This document shows, piece by piece, positions 25,548-35,159 of a DNA stretch of 64,000 nucleotides. Positions within the stretch are counted from its first letter, which is position 1. Every line of letters begins with the position of its first letter. The stretch is taken from NCBI GenBank assembly GCA_963740675.1, contig CAVUFS010000003.1, positions 124,001-188,000 of the forward strand, written 5' to 3'. The stretch is from CAIKMD01 sp963740675. Lineage in GTDB: Bacteria; Pseudomonadota; Alphaproteobacteria; ATCC43930; CGMCC-115725. The notes under the pieces are model-generated. The model worked only from the letters and a program-made list of their open reading frames with translations. It did not search any database and was not told the DNA's origin. The position numbers were made by a program, and so were the translations under genes.

Positions 25548-26087
25548 ATGCTGACTGTTGGCGACAAATTCCCCGAATTCTCCCTGACCGCGGTCAACGG
25601 CACCGACCCGGCCAAGGCTTTCACCACGATCGATAATCAGAGCCATCGCGACAAATGGCGCGTCGTCTTTGCCTGGCCGAAGGATTTCACCTTCGTTTGT
25701 CCGACCGAGATCGTCGGCTTCAACGCCATCGCCGGCGATCTCAAGGATCGCGATGCCGAGCTACTCGGCCTGTCGATCGACAGCGAGTACGTGCATCTCG
25801 CCTGGCGCCAATCGCGCGAGGATCTGGGCAAGGTCACCTTCCCCTGGCTCGCCGATATCAAGCGCGAGCTGAGCACCGCGCTCGGCATTCTCGATAAGGA
25901 TACGGGCGTCGCAAAACGCGCGACCTTCATCGTCGATCCGCAAGGCATCATCCGCTTCGTCTCGGTCAACGACATGGATGTCGGCCGCAACCCGCAAGAG
26001 GTGATGCGCGTGCTCGACGCCCTGCAAACCGACGAGCTCTGCCCCTGCAACTGGCAGAAAGGCCAGGAGACGCTGCAAGCGGCTTAA
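25548..26087 (+). CDS. ahpC: Alkyl hydroperoxide reductase C (2-Cys peroxiredoxin)
   Basis: The 179-residue peroxiredoxin has the peroxidatic Cys51 in FTFVCPTE and C-terminal cysteines in ELCPCNWQKG that can act in resolution. The length and the adjacent ahpD match the actinobacterial and alphaproteobacterial AhpC/AhpD system, where AhpD instead of AhpF recycles AhpC. It reduces H2O2, organic peroxides and peroxynitrite in the cytoplasm. It is probably activated by OxyR. Confidence 0.95.
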   Translation: MLTVGDKFPEFSLTAVNGTDPAKAFTTIDNQSHRDKWRVVFAWPKDFTFVCPTEIVGFNAIAGDLKDRDAELLGLSIDSEYVHLAWRQSREDLGKVTFPWLADIKRELSTALGILDKDTGVAKRATFIVDPQGIIRFVSVNDMDVGRNPQEVMRVLDALQTDELCPCNWQKGQETLQAA

Positions 26088-26107
26088 CTCGTCACCTGTC
26101 TCACCCT

Positions 26108-26184
26108 CGTCATTCCCGCGAAAGCGGGAATCCACGGCAACCGGCACGTTGTCTCCATGGACCCCGGCTTTCGCGGGGGTGACG
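26108..26184. repeat. REP-like inverted repeat, CGTCATTCCCGCG class
   Basis: CGTCATTCCCGCGAAAGCGGG opens the element (given to 20 bases or fewer as CGTCATTCCCGCGAAAGC) and GCTTTCGCGGGGGTGACG closes it. It lies inside the ahpC-ahpD gap, so the operon transcript may carry the hairpin. Confidence 0.8.
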
Positions 26185-26203
26185 ATCTAAGAAGGAGAAA
26201 AAA

Positions 26204-26737
26204 ATGGCTTTGGACAAAATTCGCGAGCTGATCCCGGACTATGCCAAGGATCTGAAGCTCAATCTTTCGGCTCTGCTCAATGACGCTACGCTGACCGAGC
26301 AGCAGCGTTGGGGCACGCTGGTTGCGACAGCGCTCGCGGCGCGCAATCCGGCGCTCAGCGCGGCGATGATCGGTGATGCGCAGGCGGTACTCTCGCCCGC
26401 GGCGCTGAACGCTGCCAAGGCGGCGGCCTCGATCATGGCGATGAACAACATCTATTATCGCTTCACCCATCTTGCATCCGATCCGGACTATGCGACCATG
26501 CCGGCGAGGCTTCGGATGAATGTGATCGCCAATCCCGGGGTCGAGAAGGCCGATTTCGAACTGTGGTCGCTGGCCGTGTCCGCGATCAATGGCTGCGGCA
26601 AATGCATCGATGCGCATGACCAGGTGCTGCGCCAGGCCGGCGTGACGCACGAGGCAATTCAGCAAGCGGTACGCATCGCCTCGGTCGTGCATGCCATTGC
26701 CGCGACGCTCGATGGCGAGGCCAGCATCGCCGCTTAA
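26204..26737 (+). CDS. ahpD: Alkylhydroperoxidase AhpD
   Basis: The 177-residue protein has the AhpD active site NGCGKCIDAH with Cys131, Cys134 and His138, and the upstream conserved segment YYRFTHL. AhpD passes electrons to AhpC from a dihydrolipoamide-linked adaptor and has weak peroxidase activity itself. AAGGAG precedes the start. It is 116 bases after ahpC with a REP-like hairpin between them, which could set different expression levels. Confidence 0.95.
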   Translation: MALDKIRELIPDYAKDLKLNLSALLNDATLTEQQRWGTLVATALAARNPALSAAMIGDAQAVLSPAALNAAKAAASIMAMNNIYYRFTHLASDPDYATMPARLRMNVIANPGVEKADFELWSLAVSAINGCGKCIDAHDQVLRQAGVTHEAIQQAVRIASVVHAIAATLDGEASIAA

Positions 26738-26776
26738 ATCTTTTCGGATCGACAACAAGAGAAGAGGAGACCCAAA

Positions 26777-27265
26777 ATGGCTTTGTTCAAGACGCAGAAC
26801 GACCTCAAATCGAACACCAAGACGACGGTGATCGAACTGCTCAACCAGCTTCTGGCCGACGGGATCGATCTGGCGCTGTTGACCAAGCAGGCGCATTGGA
26901 ACCTCAAAGGTCCGCAATTCATCGCCATCCACGAGATGATCGACGGCTTCCGAACCGAGATCGACACCCATGTCGACACGATGGCGGAACGCGTCGTGCA
27001 GCTCGGCGGCACCGCGCTCGGGACGACTCAGGCGGTGAACAAGGCCACCAGCCTCAAGGCCTATCCGACCGATATCTACAAGATCAAAGATCATCTCGCC
27101 GCGCTGATCGAGCGCTATGGCAAAGCCGCGAATGCGGTGCGCGCCGGGATCGATAAGTCCGACGATGCCGGCGATGCCGACACTGCCGATATTCTCACGG
27201 CATATTCGCGCGCGCTCGACAAGGCGCTGTGGTTCCTCGAAGCGCATACGCAGGAACCGGCTTAA
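26777..27265 (+). CDS. dps: Dps ferritin-like DNA protection protein
   Basis: The 162-residue protein matches Dps: KQAHWNLKGPQFIAIHEMID and the DTHVDTMAERVVQLGG segment carry the intersubunit ferroxidase ligands (His, His, Asp, Glu). Dps dodecamers oxidise Fe2+ with H2O2 and shield DNA. It follows ahpD by 39 bases with AGGAG before the start and completes a peroxide-defence cluster with oxyR and ahpCD. Confidence 0.94.
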   Translation: MALFKTQNDLKSNTKTTVIELLNQLLADGIDLALLTKQAHWNLKGPQFIAIHEMIDGFRTEIDTHVDTMAERVVQLGGTALGTTQAVNKATSLKAYPTDIYKIKDHLAALIERYGKAANAVRAGIDKSDDAGDADTADILTAYSRALDKALWFLEAHTQEPA

Positions 27266-27272
27266 CCTCCGC

Positions 27273-27351
27273 CGTCATTGCGAGCCAAAGGCGAAGCAAT
27301 CCAGGGCCTCATGTGAGGCTTCTGGATTGCTTCGCTTCGCTCGCAATGACG
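27273..27351. repeat. REP-like inverted repeat, CGTCATTGCGAG class
   Basis: CGTCATTGCGAGCC and GCTCGCAATGACG bound inner arms GAAGCAATCCAG and CTGGATTGCTTC. It lies between convergent dps and the nitrobindin-like gene and could terminate both. Confidence 0.8.
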
Positions 27352-27383
27352 AATTAAATGGCCCGATGAGGCCGCAACCGAAC

Positions 27384-28034
27384 CTAGGTCGCCTTATCGC
27401 TCTTCAGCAGACCGACGAGCGGGTTCGGCTCCGGCGGCGCGATCCGCCGCAGGGTGTTGGTGTCGCGGTGGTCGAAGGCGGGCGTTTTGCCGCGCAGTGC
27501 CAGATCGGTGCGCGTCACATAGGTCCAGCTATCGTCATCATTGAAGGTGATGTCGATGCGGTAATAGTCGGTGCGGAACGCTTCTTCGAGGAAGGTAGTC
27601 GAGCAAATCCCGAAACGCGTATCGCCGCGCCGCGCTTCCACCGAAATGCGCTTGTCGTCCGGCTTCGCTGTTCCACCCGCCAGCACGACTTGGCCGCGCG
27701 GGATGGCGATGGTCTGCATGATCAGTCCGGTCGCCGGTTCCCACAGCCAATAGCCGACCTGGTCGTGGAAGGTGATCGCTTCCTCGGGCGTGTTGATGTG
27801 GATGTGATAGCGCAAGCCGTAAAGAAGCTGGGGGCCGTTGGTCTGCGGATCGATCGGATCCATCCGGATACGTTCGCGGAAGACGCGGCGCTCGGGGCCA
27901 TCGGCCTTCGGGTTGATGTCCACCCCTTTATCGGATTGCCACACGCCGGCGAGGCGCCGCAGCGGACCGAGATTGGCGAGCGTATCGGGTGATGCATCGG
28001 GTTCGGTGAAGATATCGTCGGGAATGTTCGGCAT
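27384..28034 (-). CDS. Nitrobindin-like haem-binding beta-barrel protein (FABP/THAP4 family)
   Basis: The 216-residue protein has the lipocalin-like start LGPLRRLAGVWQSDKG, the strand GYWLWEPATG, and ITFNDDDSWTYVTRTDLALRG, which fit the DUF1794/nitrobindin family. Members form a ten-strand barrel and may bind haem and react with nitric oxide or peroxynitrite. A role beside the peroxide cluster would make sense but is inferred. The ligand His is not certain from sequence. Confidence 0.65.
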   Translation of the reverse strand: MPNIPDDIFTEPDASPDTLANLGPLRRLAGVWQSDKGVDINPKADGPERRVFRERIRMDPIDPQTNGPQLLYGLRYHIHINTPEEAITFHDQVGYWLWEPATGLIMQTIAIPRGQVVLAGGTAKPDDKRISVEARRGDTRFGICSTTFLEEAFRTDYYRIDITFNDDDSWTYVTRTDLALRGKTPAFDHRDTNTLRRIAPPEPNPLVGLLKSDKAT

Positions 28035-28070
28035 GGATTTTCCTAACGTGCTGAATTCGTCAGACCGATA

Positions 28071-29297
28071 TTAGCTCGATTTCCCCATCCGTTTCTCCAT
28101 CGCGCGCACTTCGGCGCGGGCGATGGAGCGGAGATGCACTTCGTCGGGGCCGTCGACGATCTGGAGATAGCGGCCATGGGTCCAGATATCGGGTAGGGGC
28201 GTGTCGCCGGTGAGGCCCTTGGCGCCAAAGACCTGCATCGCGCGATTGGCGATCGCCACTTCGATGCGCGGCACGATCACCTTGATCAGCGAAACCTCGC
28301 GCCGCGCCGCTTTCGTGCCGTATTGATCGATCAGCCAGGCGGTCTTGAAGACGAGCAACCGCGCCTGTTCGAGCTCAATGCGCGACAGCGCGATCCATTC
28401 GCGAACGGTGCCATGCTCATGAAGCATCTGCCCGAAGGTGCGGCGCTCGAGGCTGCGCTGAATCATCAACTCCAGCGCGCGCTCGGCCGCGCCGATGGCG
28501 CGCATGCAATGATGGATGCGGCCTGGGCCCAGACGCGCTTGCGCCAGCGCGAAGCCACCGCCTTCCTCGCCGAGCAGGTTGTCGGCCGGGACGCGCACCT
28601 TGTCGAAGAGGACCTCGCAATGCCCATTGCCATGGACGTGATGCATGATCGGCGGGTTGCGCACGACGGTCAGGCCTTTCGCGTCGGCCGGAATCAATAC
28701 CATGCTCTGGCGGCGATGCGTCTCGGTGCGGTCGGGCGAAGTCTGGCCCATCAGGATAAAGACCTTGGTCCGCGGATCGGCGGCGTTGGTGATCATCCAT
28801 TTGCGGCCGCTGATCACCCAATCGTCGCCGTCGCGCGCGATCGAGGTGCGGATGTTGGTCGCATCTGATGAGGCGACATCGGGCTCGGTCATGGCGAAGG
28901 ACGAGCGGATGCGCCCGTCGAGCAGCGGCTTCAACCATTGCTCCTTCTGCGCCGGGGTCGCGGCGAGATGGAGCAGTTCCATATTGCCGGTATCGGGCGC
29001 GCTGCAATTGAAGACTTCCGATGCCCAATCGATGCGCCCCATGATCTCGGCGCAGGGCGCGTAATCGAGATTCGACATCTGCGTGCCCGGCTCATCGGGC
29101 TTGAGCCCGGGCAGGAAGAGGTTCCATAGCCCCTGGACGCGTGCCTTTGCCTTAAGTTCTTCCATGAACGGCGGCGGGAACACGCCTTTGTTTTCGAGCG
29201 TGGTGAATTCGCCATCGCGCGGCGCGACATGCTCGTCCATGAATTGCTTGACCGCGGCTTGCATGCGCTGCGATTTTTCCGAGAATGCGAAATCCAT
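28071..29297 (-). CDS. Acyl-CoA dehydrogenase
   Basis: The 408-residue protein has the flavoprotein signatures SSFAMTEPDVASSDATNI and the C-terminal QVFGAKGLTGDTPLPDIW, with the helical start MDFAFSEKSQRMQAAVKQFMDE. It belongs to the ACAD10/11-like group that oxidises branched or long acyl-CoA esters with FAD, passing electrons to ETF. It ends 36 bases before the nitrobindin-like gene on the same strand and may be co-transcribed. Confidence 0.9.
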   Translation of the reverse strand: MDFAFSEKSQRMQAAVKQFMDEHVAPRDGEFTTLENKGVFPPPFMEELKAKARVQGLWNLFLPGLKPDEPGTQMSNLDYAPCAEIMGRIDWASEVFNCSAPDTGNMELLHLAATPAQKEQWLKPLLDGRIRSSFAMTEPDVASSDATNIRTSIARDGDDWVISGRKWMITNAADPRTKVFILMGQTSPDRTETHRRQSMVLIPADAKGLTVVRNPPIMHHVHGNGHCEVLFDKVRVPADNLLGEEGGGFALAQARLGPGRIHHCMRAIGAAERALELMIQRSLERRTFGQMLHEHGTVREWIALSRIELEQARLLVFKTAWLIDQYGTKAARREVSLIKVIVPRIEVAIANRAMQVFGAKGLTGDTPLPDIWTHGRYLQIVDGPDEVHLRSIARAEVRAMEKRMGKSS

Positions 29298-29433
29298 GGC
29301 GCTGTTCCCAACGGTTGCATAACGATCGCGCGGCCTTCGATATCACTCAGGATGAGGAAAAAGCGTGCGCGGCATCTTCCGGAAGAGGCCATCGTTGATG
29401 TACCTCAGCCGGAGCGAAGCCGAAGGCCGTAGG

Positions 29434-30609
29434 ATGAGTATGCAACATTCCGTTATCCGCCGACTACTGATTGCCGCTTTGGCGGTACTTGCGCCAAGTT
29501 CGGGTTATGCGCGGGCGATCCATGCCGCTTCGGCGCCCGAGATCATTTCCGCGGTCAACAATGCGAAGGCGGGCGATGTCATCACCGTCGCGCCGGGGCA
29601 TTACGAGCTGCCGGGGCTGCGCATGACGGCGAGCGGCACGCATCAGCATCCGATCGTGCTGCGCGCGGCCAAGCCTGGCACGGTCGAGTTTCGTTCCTCC
29701 GCCACCGAGTTCATCAAGATCAGCGCGCCGGGTTGGGCCGTCGAAAATCTGGATATCGCCGGGACGTGTCAGGATGACAGCGACTGCGAGCATGCCTTCC
29801 ACATCGTTGGCCGCGCGGACCGCACGATCATCCGAGACAATCGCATCCGCGATTACAACGCGCATATCAAGGGGAATGGCGAGAACGGCCATTTCCCGGA
29901 CGATGTGCTGATCGAGAATAATTGGCTTTTCGATACGCGGCCGCGCGTGACCAACAATCCGATTGCACCGGTCGATGTCGTCGGCGGCTCGCGCTGGACG
30001 GTGCGCGGCAATCTGATCGCCGATTTCGCCAAGCAGCTCGATCATCCGCCGATGCGCACGGACGATTGGAGCTACGGACTCTTCCTCAAAGGCAATTCCG
30101 AGCGCGGCATGATTGCCGGCAATATCGTCGATTGCGATATCGACGCACCGCCGACGCGCTCGATCCGCGGCATCTCGCTCGGCGCCAGTGGCACCGGGCC
30201 GGGGCTCTGCGACAAAGGCGGTGCCTGCCGCACCGAGCATCGCCAGGGCACGATCTGGGGGAACATCGTGCTCAACTGCCCGGCCGAGCCGGGGCTCTAT
30301 CTTTTTCAGGCGCAGGACACGCTCGTCGCCGGCAATATCGTCGTCGGCACCGCCGGCATCGATGTGGTCGGGATCATGAGCAAGGCGCGGGTCAGCGGCA
30401 ATACGCTCGATGGCGCGATCGCCGTGACGGGCGGCGCGGCCGCCAGCGGCGTGAAAGACAATGTCATCCTGAGCGCCGCCGCAGCGCGTCAGAATTATCT
30501 TCTGCCGCTGCTCGGCAAAGCGCCGGTCAAAGGCGATCCCGCGCTGGCGCAGGCGGCGAAGCGCATTGCCGCCTATCGCGCTTACCGTGCCGCGCTGACG
30601 AAACGATAG
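29434..30609 (+). CDS. Secreted right-handed parallel beta-helix protein
   Basis: About 391 residues follow from the ATG at 29434. A signal peptide (VIRRLLIAALAVLAPSSGYARA) leads to a polysaccharide-lyase-like start, AGDVITVAPGHYELPGL. Then come repeated coils with N-IV-N patterns (GNIVDCDI, GNIVLNCP, GNIVVGTAG). Such folds bind or cleave polysaccharides at the cell surface or in the periplasm. An upstream ATG at 29398 is possible, but the signal peptide argues for 29434. It overlaps the convergent paralogue by 28 bases. Confidence 0.75.
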   Translation: MSMQHSVIRRLLIAALAVLAPSSGYARAIHAASAPEIISAVNNAKAGDVITVAPGHYELPGLRMTASGTHQHPIVLRAAKPGTVEFRSSATEFIKISAPGWAVENLDIAGTCQDDSDCEHAFHIVGRADRTIIRDNRIRDYNAHIKGNGENGHFPDDVLIENNWLFDTRPRVTNNPIAPVDVVGGSRWTVRGNLIADFAKQLDHPPMRTDDWSYGLFLKGNSERGMIAGNIVDCDIDAPPTRSIRGISLGASGTGPGLCDKGGACRTEHRQGTIWGNIVLNCPAEPGLYLFQAQDTLVAGNIVVGTAGIDVVGIMSKARVSGNTLDGAIAVTGGAAASGVKDNVILSAAAARQNYLLPLLGKAPVKGDPALAQAAKRIAAYRAYRAALTKR

Positions 30610-32064
30610 GCACCGTCGTCGGGCGGGCTGCTCGGCGCGCGCGGCGTGACGCCGAGCGGGTAGAGATTCTCGAATTCGGGCATCAGCTTGAAGCCGTTCA
30701 CCTGCTCCATATCGATACCGGCGCCGATCGCCGGCGAGCCGGGCTTCAGGTGATAATCGGCGCGGTTGGGATCGACGAAGCCGACATCGCGCACGACCTT
30801 GTTGCCGCTGCCGCCATTGGCGTCGAGGCCAGAGCCACTCGCGCCTCCGGCGAGAATGTTGTTGATGAGCCGGCCATTGCCCTGCATCGGCTGGGCCGGG
30901 CCGCTCATGATGTTGTCGGCGACGACGGCAAGACCTGGCGAGCGCGAATGGACGAAGATGCCGCTCGAGCGATCCATGATCATCGTATTGCCGACGACAT
31001 AGAGCTCTTGCTCGGCCAGGCTCGGGCCTTCCATCGCCATGGCGATCATCGTGAAGTTATCGGCCTTGGGGCCTTTCTCGATGACGTTGCCGATGATGTA
31101 GCCGCGACCGCCATTCGACATATCGATCGAATAGCTCGCCGTGCCCTCGGCGAAATCGAGAATGCGGTTGTAGAGGATGTAGTCGTTATCGGCGCGCGTC
31201 TTGATGTGATGGCCGATGGTCGTGCCCTGGAAGACGCTGCCGCGCACATAAAGAGTGTGGATATGGCCGATATAGATGCCATGCGTCTGGCCGCTCTGCG
31301 TGCCGTTATGCACGAAGGCCGAGCTGTCGATGATGATATCGCTGGTCGGGTCTTCGCTCGTCAGGATGCCTTCCTGATTGTCGTGGAAATAGCAATTGAA
31401 CACGGTGAGGTTGGCGCCTTCGGCGCGGATGCCGGCGCCATTGTTGTCGCCGACCTTCGCGTCCGAGAATTCGATATTCTCGATACGGGTGTTTTTGCCC
31501 TTGGTGACAAAGATCGCCTTTGCCTTCGGCGGCTTCGCCGTCAGCACTGAAATGAGGCCGGCCGCCGACGCCGCGGATGGTGAGATTGTTGGCGCGCCAG
31601 ATGGCGACGTCGCCGGTGTAGGTGCCGGCATCGATCTCGATCGTGTCGCCGTCCTTCGCTTGGGAGGCGGCATCTTTAATCGTTTTGATGTCGCGCGAGG
31701 CACCGACGCGCAACACGCGGCCGCTGGCTTTGGGCTGCGCACCGGGTGAGGGCGGCGCGGGCGGTGGCGGCGCGATCGCCGCCGTGGCGGGCGCGGACGC
31801 CGGCGGCGCGATGCCGGGGATCGGCGCGACGAGTTTCGACGAGGATTTTCCGGCGGGCGTGGCGGGCAGTGGCGGCGGAAGTGGCGCGGCGCTCGCGCTG
31901 GCCCCACTACTCGGACCGAAGCTCAGGGAATCGATGTCTTGCGGATCGACCGGCAGCGTGAAACTGCGCCCGTCTTTCAGGTGAACGGTCATTTCCGCGA
32001 GTGAGGGCACGGCGAGGGCCGAGCCAACCGCTAACACCGAAAGCGTAGTCCAAAGCCAATTCAT
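30582..32064 (-). pseudogene. Right-handed beta-helix protein gene with a +1 frameshift
   Basis: From the ATG at 32064 the frame encodes a signal peptide (MNWLWTTLSVLAVGSALAVPSLA), a short domain (EMTVHLKDGRSFTLP), a Pro/Ala-rich linker and the beginning of a beta-helix (TIKDAASQAKDGDTIEIDAGTY). Near 31515-31520 one extra base moves the frame; the second frame continues without a gap (AIFVTKGKNTRIENIEFSDAK) to a stop at 30582. Removing one G restores about 495 residues. Later coils contain many N-x-I/V repeats. Sequencing error, recent mutation or phase variation are all possible. It is a paralogue of the convergent gene at 29434. Confidence 0.75.
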
Positions 32065-32236
32065 GCGTTTGACCATGATAGAGGGCAGGGATTGTCGCCA
32101 GCCTGCGCCAAAGTCTTTGACGGATCGTAAAGGTTTCGACCTCCTGGGACCGCCTTATGGGCGGATGCCGGGCGCTGTGGTAGGTTTGGGTCAAACATCG
32201 CGAGCAATCGTCGCGAACGCGTTCGAGGGAGATGAA

Positions 32237-33940
32237 ATGGCCGGTGAGGCGACATTCGACTACGTCATCGTGGGTGGCGGCTCGGCCGGCAGCGTGCTCG
32301 CCAATCGCCTCTCGGCGCGGTCGAACAATCAGGTGCTGTTGATCGAAGCTGGGCTTGATACGCCGCCCGATGCAGTGCCGGCCGACATTCAGGAGATGTT
32401 CCCGAAAGCGGCGCTCAATCCCAAATACAAATGGATGAAGCTCGTCGCCTATACGCAATCGCTACGGCGCAACTATCCGCGCCCGCCGATCCCGGTGCTC
32501 TACGATCAGGGCAAGGTGATGGGCGGCGGTTCGAGCATCAACTATCAGGCTGCCAATCGCGGCCATCCCGACGATTACAACGAATGGGCCGAGCTCGGCG
32601 CGACCGGCTGGGGCTGGGACGGTGTGCTGCCCTATTTCAAGAAGCTCGAAGACGATGCCGATTACGGCGACGACGCCTATCACGGCAAAGGCGGCCCGAT
32701 CCCGGTGCAGCGCATGCGGCGCGAGGAATGGTGCGGCTATAGCCGGGCCGTCGCGCAGGCGCTGGAGAAGGCCGATCTGCCGTATCTCGAAGATCAGAAC
32801 GGCGCTTTCGTCGACGGTTATTTCTCGGCGACGCAGAACAACCGCAACGGCCGCCGCGTTTCGGCCGCGGTCGGCTATCTCACCAACGAGGTCCGCGCGC
32901 GGCCCAATCTGCGCATCCTATCGCAAAGCCATGTGCTGTCGCTGATCTTCGAAGGACGACGTGTCGTCGGCGCGAACGTGCAGACGCCGAGCGGCGTGCA
33001 GACCTTCCGCGCCAAAGAGGTGATCCTTTCCGCCGGTGCGGTGCACTCGCCATCGATGCTGATGCGCTCGGGTATCGGCCCGGCGGCGCATCTCTCGGCA
33101 ATGGGGATCGAAATTCGCCAGGACTTGCCGGGCGTCGGCGAAAATCTGCGCGATCATCCTGGCATCGGCCTCTTGGCCTATATCACCAACGATGGACGCG
33201 CGGCTGATGAGGCGCGGCCGTTGCAGATATCTTTCCGCCATTCCTCGAAGATCGCGGACTGTCCTTCTTCCGATATGTTCACGGCTGTCTTCAGCCGCGG
33301 TGGCTGGCATGGCGTCGGCAAGCGGCTCGGCATGGCGATGACGTGGGTGAACAAGTCGTACTCTGCCGGCCGCGTCAGCCTCCAAAGCCTCAATCCGCAG
33401 GACGAGCCGAAGGTCGAGCTCAACTACTTCGATGATCAGCGCGATTTCACGCGGCTGAAAGACGGTCTGCGTTTCATCACTGGCCTGTTCGATACCGCGC
33501 CGGTGAAGCGAGTGACGCGCACGCCGATCGGCGCGCGGCTGTCGCAACGCGCGCGCGACGCGAGCGCTGTCAATTTCAAGAATCTCGTAAAGATGGGTGC
33601 GGCGGGGATGATGCTCGACGGGCCGGCGCCGCTGCGCGACAGTATCATCCGCAACAAGATCAGCGAAGCGCCGCCGCTCGCCGATATGATGGCGGATGAA
33701 AGCATGCTCGATGAGTATGTGCGGGCGACGGCGATGGGGATCAAGCATCTCTCATGCACCTGCCGCATGGGCCAGGACGACGATCCGAAAGCAGTGACCC
33801 ATACCGACGGTACGGTGAAAGGTGTCGACGGGCTGCGGGTCGTCGATGCGTCGGTGATGCCGAACCTGCCGCGCTGCAATACCAACCTGACGACAATGAT
33901 GATCGCCGAGAAAATGTCGGACAAGATTCTCAATGCGTAA
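32237..33940 (+). CDS. GMC-family FAD-dependent oxidoreductase
   Basis: The 567-residue protein begins with the dinucleotide fold YVIVGGGSAGSVLANRLS, has the GMC signature GKVMGGGSSINYQ, the second signature ILSAGAVHSPSMLMRSGIG, and a C-terminal active-site region KHLSCTCRMG. It resembles choline and alcohol dehydrogenases of the BetA group. The ATG at 32237 follows GAGGGAG; longer frames upstream lack similarity. It opens a string of same-strand catabolic genes. Confidence 0.88.
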   Translation: MAGEATFDYVIVGGGSAGSVLANRLSARSNNQVLLIEAGLDTPPDAVPADIQEMFPKAALNPKYKWMKLVAYTQSLRRNYPRPPIPVLYDQGKVMGGGSSINYQAANRGHPDDYNEWAELGATGWGWDGVLPYFKKLEDDADYGDDAYHGKGGPIPVQRMRREEWCGYSRAVAQALEKADLPYLEDQNGAFVDGYFSATQNNRNGRRVSAAVGYLTNEVRARPNLRILSQSHVLSLIFEGRRVVGANVQTPSGVQTFRAKEVILSAGAVHSPSMLMRSGIGPAAHLSAMGIEIRQDLPGVGENLRDHPGIGLLAYITNDGRAADEARPLQISFRHSSKIADCPSSDMFTAVFSRGGWHGVGKRLGMAMTWVNKSYSAGRVSLQSLNPQDEPKVELNYFDDQRDFTRLKDGLRFITGLFDTAPVKRVTRTPIGARLSQRARDASAVNFKNLVKMGAAGMMLDGPAPLRDSIIRNKISEAPPLADMMADESMLDEYVRATAMGIKHLSCTCRMGQDDDPKAVTHTDGTVKGVDGLRVVDASVMPNLPRCNTNLTTMMIAEKMSDKILNA

Positions 33941-33951
33941 CATCACAACCC

Positions 33952-34016
33952 CGTCACTCCCGCGAAAGCGGGAGTCCACAGCAACAGACTGGATGTCCGC
34001 TTTCGCGGGCATGACG
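33952..34016. repeat. REP-like inverted repeat, CGTCACTCCCGCG class
   Basis: CGTCACTCCCGCGAAAGCGG at the left and CCGCTTTCGCGGGCATGACG at the right form a hairpin in the gap between two same-strand genes. Confidence 0.75.
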
Positions 34017-34036
34017 GGCGAACCGAGGAGGCACGA

Positions 34037-35146
34037 ATGATCGATACCTTCAAGGATGATGCGGTTACCGCGCTCGCCGATTTCGACAATCGCGCCCGGC
34101 GCGAGGCGGTGCTGAGCGACCGGCGCTCGTCGCAAACGATCCCGGTCATCGATTTCGGTGCCTATACAAACGGCGGGGGGATCGAGGCGCGGCAGGGCGT
34201 TGCGCGTGAGCTACGCAAGGCTTGCCTCGATACCGGCTTTTTCTATCTCGCCAATCACGGCATCAGCCAGACAGAGCTCGACATCGCGCACGCATGGGGC
34301 TTGGTGTTCTTCGAGCAGCCGCGCGCCGAAAAGATGAAGCTCGACAAAAGCAATCACCCATCGCGGCAAGGCTGGATGCCGATCGGCGGCATGAATCCCA
34401 GCGCCAATCCCGACAAGGACGCCGATCAGAAAGAGACTTTCGTTCTGCCGCGCGAGCTGCATGCCGGCGAGGTGAAGGGCGAGAACCCGGCGGTCGGCAA
34501 CGGCCAATGGCCCGATCCGGCAAAGCTTCCGGGTTTCCGCGAATTCCTCACCGCTCATATCGCCAAGCGTGTGACGATCGCGCAACGACTGTGCCGCGCG
34601 CTGGCATTGAGCCTCGATCTACCGGAGGATTATCTCGACGAGAGCCATCGCTATCCCGGTATTTCGCTGACCTATAACTACTACCCGCCGGTCGATCCCG
34701 AGACGGCCGGCCGCACGCAATGGGGAATCTCGCCGCACACCGATTACGGCACGTTCACGCTGCTGTCGCAGGATGCGCTCGGCGGGCTCGAAATCCGCAA
34801 TCAGACGGATGAGTGGATCGACGTGCCGCCACTTCCGGGCACGTTCGTCGTTAACATCGCCGATCTTTTCGCGCGCTGGACCAACGGGCTTTATCGCTCG
34901 AGCCTGCATCGCGCGTCGAATTTCACGCATAGCACGCGCGCGCGCATTTCGTTGCCGCTTTTTGTGATTCCGTATGCGAAGACACGCGTCGAATGCCTGC
35001 CGACTTGCCAGGGCCCCGGCAATCCGCCGAAATACGAGCCGGTCGAGGCGGGGCCTTATGTTCGCGCGCTCTTGGAGCAATCTTATCGCACCGGCCGGCC
35101 GGGCGTCGCCCAGCGCACGGTCGAAGAACGCATGAAGTCGCTGTAA
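34037..35146 (+). CDS. 2-oxoglutarate/Fe(II) oxygenase, isopenicillin N synthase-like
   Basis: The 369-residue protein has the N-terminal segment IPVIDFGAY and FYLANHGIS, then the metal motif SPHTDYGTFTLL and the distal His in SLHRASNFTHSTRARIS. This matches the DIOX_N and 2OG-FeII_Oxy families. Such enzymes hydroxylate, demethylate or desaturate small molecules. It lies 13 bases upstream of the Rieske oxygenase, so two unrelated oxygenases are encoded in one operon. Confidence 0.87.
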   Translation: MIDTFKDDAVTALADFDNRARREAVLSDRRSSQTIPVIDFGAYTNGGGIEARQGVARELRKACLDTGFFYLANHGISQTELDIAHAWGLVFFEQPRAEKMKLDKSNHPSRQGWMPIGGMNPSANPDKDADQKETFVLPRELHAGEVKGENPAVGNGQWPDPAKLPGFREFLTAHIAKRVTIAQRLCRALALSLDLPEDYLDESHRYPGISLTYNYYPPVDPETAGRTQWGISPHTDYGTFTLLSQDALGGLEIRNQTDEWIDVPPLPGTFVVNIADLFARWTNGLYRSSLHRASNFTHSTRARISLPLFVIPYAKTRVECLPTCQGPGNPPKYEPVEAGPYVRALLEQSYRTGRPGVAQRTVEERMKSL

Positions 35147-35159
35147 GGAGAACCACGCT

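Noticed and set aside
29922..31550. A 542-codon plus-strand frame across both beta-helix genes
   Set aside because: It would remove the signal-peptide gene on the same strand and runs antisense to the second one; no domain is visible.
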